Shown here in pieces: positions 60,175 through 64,000 of a stretch of 64,000 nt of DNA. Source of the DNA: Sinomonas atrocyanea (GTDB lineage Bacteria > Actinomycetota > Actinomycetes > Actinomycetales > Micrococcaceae); the NCBI RefSeq assembly GCF_001577305.1, contig NZ_CP014518.1, positions 868,001 to 932,000 of the forward strand, written 5' to 3'. The notes under the pieces are model-generated. The model had not been told where the DNA came from, did not search any database, and saw nothing but the letters and a program-made list of their open reading frames with translations. Every line of letters starts with the position of its first letter. Position 1 is the first letter of the stretch. The position numbers were made by a program, and so were the translations under genes.

Positions 60175-60513
60175 CTAGCCTCGTGGGCGCCTCATCGGCG
60201 ACGATGCCTCCCAGGCGGAGGAAGTCGGCTGCGCCGCCGGGTTCGAACCCCGCGGCACCCGAGGGGTCGGGCCGACCAGCCGCGCCGGCGACTGGGGACC
60301 GCGCTCCTGTAGCGACCAGCGGCGGTCGGCCTCGAATGCTAGGAGGGCTCCGAAGGCGGCCAGCGCCAGGCAGAGGGCGATGCGGATGGGGGCCGGGGCG
60401 ATGTCGGGGTGAGCTGGTCGATGGCGATCGACCCGGCGAGGATGGCCATCGACGTGCGGATCCAAGCGAGGAAGGTGCGTTCGTTGGCCATGGAGAACCT
60501 GTAATCCGGCATC
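60175..60513 (-). pseudogene. DUF202 membrane protein with a single-base frameshift
   Basis: MPDYRFSMANERTFLAWIRT-SMAILAGSIAIDQLTP is the DUF202 start. The second half, IALCLALAAFGALLAFEADR-RW, is in another frame. The junction needs one extra C (G4 on the plus strand, 60406-60409, where 5 restores frame). Otherwise the protein (about 112 aa) is normal. Mutation or homopolymer error. Confidence 0.7.
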
Positions 60514-60756
60514 TCGCCTTCGCGGCGCCACTGGGGTTCCTTGAGGTCCATGACGTCTCTATTGAGAGCTATGCGACGCCCCAGCCTATTCACCCAGATG
60601 TCTCCGCGCGCGGACGGCAGCCGGGACCTAGCGAATATCCGTTCGTCGGCCGGGGTCTCCGCCCTGCCTGGGGAAACGGCCGGCATCCGCCCTTTCTGGC
60701 TCAGCCGCCAGCCTAGCTTGCCAGCGTCGGGCCCCAAATCGTCCACCTTTGCATGT

Positions 60757-60771
60757 TGCATGTAATATGCA
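60757..60771. promoter_or_regulatory. predicted GntR operator
   Basis: TGCAT-GTAAT-ATGCA is a perfect 5-bp dyad around 5 nt in an otherwise GC-rich region, with a third GCAT unit at 60751-60754. It lies 42 bp before the FCD regulator gene that heads the operon and is in the form many GntR/FCD operators take. Confidence 0.5.
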
Positions 60772-60812
60772 GAAACGAGTAACGTGGGTCACATGAAGAG
60801 GGAGTCGTTGAC

Positions 60813-61508
60813 GTGGAAGGGATGTCTGTGATGGCGCAGGACACGCTGGATCTGCCCATGCGGGGCGATGCCTTGGTCGACCAAGCGTACGCGATCCTTC
60901 GCGCGCGGATCTTGGGCAACGAGCTGCTCTCGGGTGCGCGGCTTTCGGTGCCGAAGATCGCCGACGAGCTGCAGATCAGCAGGAGCCCGGCGCGGGAGGC
61001 GATTCAGCGCCTGATCTATGAAGGGCTGGCGGACTATTCTCCGGGGCGCGGGGCGCGGGTAGCGCGGTTGAACATCGCGGAGCTGATCGAGGTCTACAAG
61101 GTGCGGTCCGCGCTCGAAGCGCTGGCTGCTGCGGAGGCTGCGCGGAGGATCGATGACGAGACGGTCGAGCTGCTCGCGGACATCCTCCGGGCACACCGCG
61201 AGGCGGTCGATGTCGGTGACGTCAGTTCGCACGCGCGGCGGGACATGCAGTTCCACCGCACGGTGCGCGAGGTCACCGGCAACGCGACCCTGCAGGAGTA
61301 CTTGGAGAGGCTCCAGTCCCGCATCCTCCTCGGGATGGGCACGACTCACACCTTCGAGGGGGGGATGCGTCAGGCTCTCCGGGAGCACGAAGAGATCTTC
61401 GCGGCACTTCAAGCACGGGATCCCCGCGCGGCGGAGGACGCTGCGCGGGGACATATCGAGCGGCTCGTCCGAGAGCTCGAAGAACGACGAAAGGCTGGAG
61501 AATCATGA
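60813..61508 (+). CDS. GntR-family regulator, FCD type
   Basis: About 231 aa from GTG 60813 (GAGGGAG upstream); ATG 60831 is the alternative. Winged helix at about 25-80 (LGNELLSGARLSVPKIADEL, ISRSPAREAIQRLIYEGL), then the FCD helices with DMQFHRTVREV and REHEEIFAAL (metal His). Overlaps the dehydrogenase start (ATGA). As first gene of the operon it probably autoregulates it in response to a sugar acid. Confidence 0.9.
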   Translation: MEGMSVMAQDTLDLPMRGDALVDQAYAILRARILGNELLSGARLSVPKIADELQISRSPAREAIQRLIYEGLADYSPGRGARVARLNIAELIEVYKVRSALEALAAAEAARRIDDETVELLADILRAHREAVDVGDVSSHARRDMQFHRTVREVTGNATLQEYLERLQSRILLGMGTTHTFEGGMRQALREHEEIFAALQARDPRAAEDAARGHIERLVRELEERRKAGES

Positions 61509-62383
61509 GCAAGGTCGCAGTCATCGGGCTCGGCACCATGGGTTGCCGGATCGCCGCCGCCCTCGCGGGCGCAGGCAACGAGGTCAAGGGATTCGACCTT
61601 GCAGACGGCGCCGTCGCCGTTGCCAGGGACGCCGGGGTGACCGTGAGCGGCAGCGAGCAGGAGGCCGTCGCCGACGCCGAGATCGTGGTTCTGTCCCTCC
61701 CGCGGCCAGTGCACGTTATTGCTGCGACGAGGAACGGTCTCCGCGCCCCCGAGGGCGCGCTCGTCGTAGACCTGTCCACGATCGATCCGGGCTCGGCACG
61801 CCAGGCCCAGGCGAACCTGGCAGACCGGAAGATCGGCTATGTCGATGCTCCTGTGCTGGGGCGGCCCGAGAGCATCGGCAAGTGGACACTCGCCTGTGGC
61901 GGCACGGACGGGGACCTTGACCGCGTCGAGGCTCTCATGGTCGGGCCTGTCGCCAGGAAGGTGGCGCGCATCGGGGAGGTCGGATCGGGTAGCGTCGTGA
62001 AGATCCTGAACAACATGATGTTCGGTGCTATCAACGCAACCACCGCCGAGGCGCTGAATGCCTGTCAGCTTGCCGGAGTCGATCCGGCGGTCTTCGTGGA
62101 GACTGTCGCAGAGTCGGGTGCAGCGACCGTGTCGAACCTGTTCAGGGAACTGGCACCGAAGATCGTCGCCGGCGATTACGACCCGGCATTCTCCCTTGCC
62201 CTGCTTTCCAAGGATGTGCAGCTGGCACTGGACCTGCAGCGCAGCGTCGGCGCGTTCGGCCCGATTGCCCACAGCGTTGCAGCGGTCAACGAGGTCGGAC
62301 TCAACAACGATCTGGGCGATATGGATACCGGGGTGGTCCACCGGGTCTACCGGGCTAACTCCCGCGGAGGGGAGCCTCGGTGA
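61505..62383 (+). CDS. 3-hydroxyisobutyrate dehydrogenase-family NAD(P) oxidoreductase
   Basis: 292 aa. VAVIGLGTMGCRIAAALAGA (GxGxxG), then VVDLSTIDPGSARQAQANL and YVDAPVLGRPESIGKWTLAC in place of the usual DAPVSGG motif, and GSGSVVKILNNMMFGAINAT with the catalytic Lys. Family members oxidise beta-hydroxyacids such as tartronate semialdehyde or 2-(hydroxymethyl)glutarate. With the enolase-superfamily enzyme that follows (GTGA overlap), sugar-acid catabolism is likely. Confidence 0.9.
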   Translation: MSKVAVIGLGTMGCRIAAALAGAGNEVKGFDLADGAVAVARDAGVTVSGSEQEAVADAEIVVLSLPRPVHVIAATRNGLRAPEGALVVDLSTIDPGSARQAQANLADRKIGYVDAPVLGRPESIGKWTLACGGTDGDLDRVEALMVGPVARKVARIGEVGSGSVVKILNNMMFGAINATTAEALNACQLAGVDPAVFVETVAESGAATVSNLFRELAPKIVAGDYDPAFSLALLSKDVQLALDLQRSVGAFGPIAHSVAAVNEVGLNNDLGDMDTGVVHRVYRANSRGGEPR

Positions 62384-63543
62384 GTCCCCTCCGGGAGCTG
62401 ACGGTCGAGAGGATCGCCTTCCGCCTGCTTGAGGCCCCGGCGGAGTCTGCGGTGCAGATGTCGTTCGGCAGCATCACAATGCGGCGCGCATTCCTGGTCG
62501 AGGTCACCGCCCAGGGCGTGACCGGTGTCGGGGAGACCTGGGTGAACCATCCGGACTGGGGCTGGCGGGAGCGCGTCGCGACGTTGGAGGACGGAATCGC
62601 TCCGCTCATGCTCGGCATGGCCCTCTCGCACCCTTCCCAGGCCCATGTGCGGCTCGCGGAGAAGCTCGTCGGTATCGGCCGCCAGTGGAACGCACTCGGA
62701 CCGATCTATCAGGCGATCAGCGGCGTGGACATGGCGCTGTGGGACCTGTTCGCCAAACTCGAGCAGGTCCCGGTGTCGCGCCTCTTACGTGCGGAAGCCA
62801 CTGGGGCCGAAGGGGCTGCCGGTGTCCCCTTCTATGCCTCGGGCGTGGGCCCAACGGATGTCCGCGCGCTCTGCGAGGAGGCCATGTCCCTGGGGGCGAA
62901 CGCGGTCAAGGCAAAGGTCGGCTTCGGGGAGGAACGCGACCGGGCGACCCTTCGGTCGATCCGCGATGTCTGCGGGGACGGCATCGGCCTGTTCATGGAC
63001 GCAAACCGGGCGTGGAACGCCGAAGACAGCACCACCGCGCGGCGGCTCGCCGAGGACTTCGGGGTCGAGTGGATCGAGGAGCCCCTCGCCGACGCAGCCC
63101 CCGCAGCGTTGCGTGACTTCAGCATTAGGTCGGGCCGACCGGTCGCTCTCGGCGAGAACCTCTACGGTCCCGACGGCTTCACCCCCTTCCTCGGCCTCAG
63201 CGGCATCGCAGAACTGCAGCCCGACGTGGCCAAGTGCGGCGGCCTCACTGTCGCCTGGGACGTCGTGACCCGGGCCGAAGCAGCCCGTGCAAGCGTCAGC
63301 CCCCACTGGTACGGCGCCGCGACGGGACTCGCCGCTTCCCTGGCCCTCGCCACGGCCAGCGGCTCGGTCCGCTGGATGGAGATGGACATGCGCGCCAATC
63401 CGCTCCGGACCGAGCTCTACGAGAACCCGTACGTCCTCGAAGGCGGCCTCGTGCGACGCGACGAGGCCGTCGGCCTCAACGGCCCCATCCGGTCGCAGAC
63501 CGTCGAGAAGTTCCAGACCTACTGCAAGGAGTTCACCCGATGA
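62380..63543 (+). CDS. mandelate racemase/muconate lactonizing-type enzyme (enolase superfamily)
   Basis: 387 aa from GTG 62380. NAVKAKVGFGEERD (KxK), LFMDANRAWN (Asp), VEWIEEPLAD (Glu) and ALGENLYG (Glu) are metal and base motifs; SPHWYGAATG supplies the His. These residues fit a sugar-acid dehydratase of the mandelate racemase group. The N-terminal capping domain is present (FGSITMRRAFLVEVTAQGV). It overlaps both neighbours by 4 nt. Substrate not resolved. Confidence 0.9.
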   Translation: MSPLRELTVERIAFRLLEAPAESAVQMSFGSITMRRAFLVEVTAQGVTGVGETWVNHPDWGWRERVATLEDGIAPLMLGMALSHPSQAHVRLAEKLVGIGRQWNALGPIYQAISGVDMALWDLFAKLEQVPVSRLLRAEATGAEGAAGVPFYASGVGPTDVRALCEEAMSLGANAVKAKVGFGEERDRATLRSIRDVCGDGIGLFMDANRAWNAEDSTTARRLAEDFGVEWIEEPLADAAPAALRDFSIRSGRPVALGENLYGPDGFTPFLGLSGIAELQPDVAKCGGLTVAWDVVTRAEAARASVSPHWYGAATGLAASLALATASGSVRWMEMDMRANPLRTELYENPYVLEGGLVRRDEAVGLNGPIRSQTVEKFQTYCKEFTR

Positions 63544-64000
63544 CCAGGCCCACCACCCCGATCACCGTGCCCGCAGCACGCATCGCCGGCCAGGACCATG
63601 CCGGCACTAGCGGGCCAGACATCATCGACCCGGCCACGGGCACGCCGATCGCCAGCACCGGCTTCGCCGACAAGTCCCTCGTTGGCCGCGCCGTCGGAGC
63701 GGCGGATTCCATCCGGGCTGACTTCAGCCGAATGGGCGCGCGTGCCCGCGCCGCTGCACTGCTCGCCATCGCACGGGAGATCCGTGCCCAGGCCGGCGAG
63801 CTCGCGCCCTGGATCGCTGCCGAGACGGGGAAGCGCATCTCCGAGGCCCAGGGCGAGGTCGAGTTCACCGCGAAGTACTTCGACTGGTTCGCCGAAGGGG
63901 CAGCGGACCTCGACCGCGCGACACTGCGCCGTGATGCGACCCGGGAATTCCATGTCTCACGGCGCGCAGCCGGGGTCTCGGCAGCCCTTGCCACCTGGAA
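63540..64000 (+). CDS. aldehyde dehydrogenase, N-terminal part (runs off window)
   Basis: 153 codons visible from ATG 63540, which overlaps the previous stop. IIDPATGTPIASTGFADKSL, ARAAALLAIAREIRAQAGEL, WIAAETGKRISEAQGEVEFT and KYFDWFAEGA are the N-terminal cofactor domain of NAD(P)-dependent aldehyde dehydrogenases. The catalytic Cys lies beyond the end. It would oxidise the aldehyde formed downstream of the dehydratase, e.g. a ketoglutarate semialdehyde. Confidence 0.9.
   Translation, partial: MTRPTTPITVPAARIAGQDHAGTSGPDIIDPATGTPIASTGFADKSLVGRAVGAADSIRADFSRMGARARAAALLAIAREIRAQAGELAPWIAAETGKRISEAQGEVEFTAKYFDWFAEGAADLDRATLRRDATREFHVSRRAAGVSAALATW

Noticed and set aside
60225..60262. GGGTTCGAACCCCG, a T-arm-like sequence
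   Set aside because: No acceptor, D or anticodon arm fits around it on either strand, and it lies in the 3' part of the DUF202 frame.

Overview
The window looks like chromosomal (or large plasmid) DNA of a high-GC actinobacterium. Codon use, GTG/TTG starts, the AfsR-type regulator, LGFP-repeat protein, ROK/DeoR/GntR regulators and ABC sugar importers fit a Micrococcaceae genome (Arthrobacter/Sinomonas-like). That placement is inference. No rRNA, tRNA or CRISPR array was found.

Layout. (1) 0-3 kb, plus strand: end of a DUF2971 protein, a small ORF, a TIR-like (DUF1863/ThsB-type) protein overlapping a HIT-domain protein with a C-terminal membrane module, then a small unknown gene and a terminator; this resembles a small defence island. 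(2) 11.1-3.0 kb, minus strand: one long, tightly packed operon of mostly uncharacterised genes (52-aa protein, SprT-like metallopeptidase, NYN RNase with zinc ribbon, anchored protein with a possible vWA motif, multi-TM protein, DUF2997-like protein, Ycf46-like AAA+ ATPase, DegT/StrS-type PLP protein, 40-aa zinc ribbon), ending at a strong hairpin. (3) 17.8-11.8 kb, minus strand: AfsR/SARP-STAND regulator overlapping a divergent RtcB-like protein, an alpha/beta hydrolase, a frameshifted histidine phosphatase and a hexapeptide acetyltransferase. (4) 18-25.5 kb: envelope proteins (small TM protein, LGFP-repeat protein), a serine recombinase with dyad sites, an RHH/BrnT-like toxin-antitoxin pair, remnants of a TetR gene split onto opposite strands, a receiver-only response regulator and MgtC. 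(5) 33.7-25.5 kb, minus strand: ROK regulator and an ABC importer operon with a GDPD-inositol monophosphatase fusion and a DUF6454 protein. The operon suggests uptake and breakdown of a glycerophosphodiester, possibly glycerophosphoinositol. (6) 35-41 kb: FCD GntR regulator divergent from a D-cysteine desulfhydrase-like enzyme, an Asp/Glu racemase, an M20 amidohydrolase and a DUF3311/SSS symporter pair. (7) 41.5-50.4 kb: amino-sugar cluster (PfkB kinase, DeoR, GH4, PIG-L deacetylase, ABC importer, NagB). Two near-identical 21-bp elements lie upstream of the kinase and the deacetylase. (8) 50.4-54.2 kb: decayed mobile DNA (Clp and IS110 remnants) and a complete IS481 element inserted in a fic gene with a perfect 6-bp target duplication. 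(9) 54.3-60.5 kb: secreted and envelope genes with several frameshifted or truncated genes. (10) 60.8 kb to the end: GntR (FCD) regulator, HIBADH-type dehydrogenase, enolase-superfamily dehydratase and aldehyde dehydrogenase in an overlapping sugar-acid catabolic operon that runs off the window.

Three otherwise intact genes (histidine phosphatase, FAD oxidase, DUF202) each lack one base in a G/C homopolymer, so sequencing error is a serious alternative to true pseudogenes. A GTTnCGAGAC-type motif recurs in the mobile region: near the recombinase, as a pair of about 45-bp direct repeats 11.4 kb apart (23.3 and 34.7 kb), and, in a longer variant, at 35.07 and 51.29 kb. It suggests recombination sites or transposon ends.
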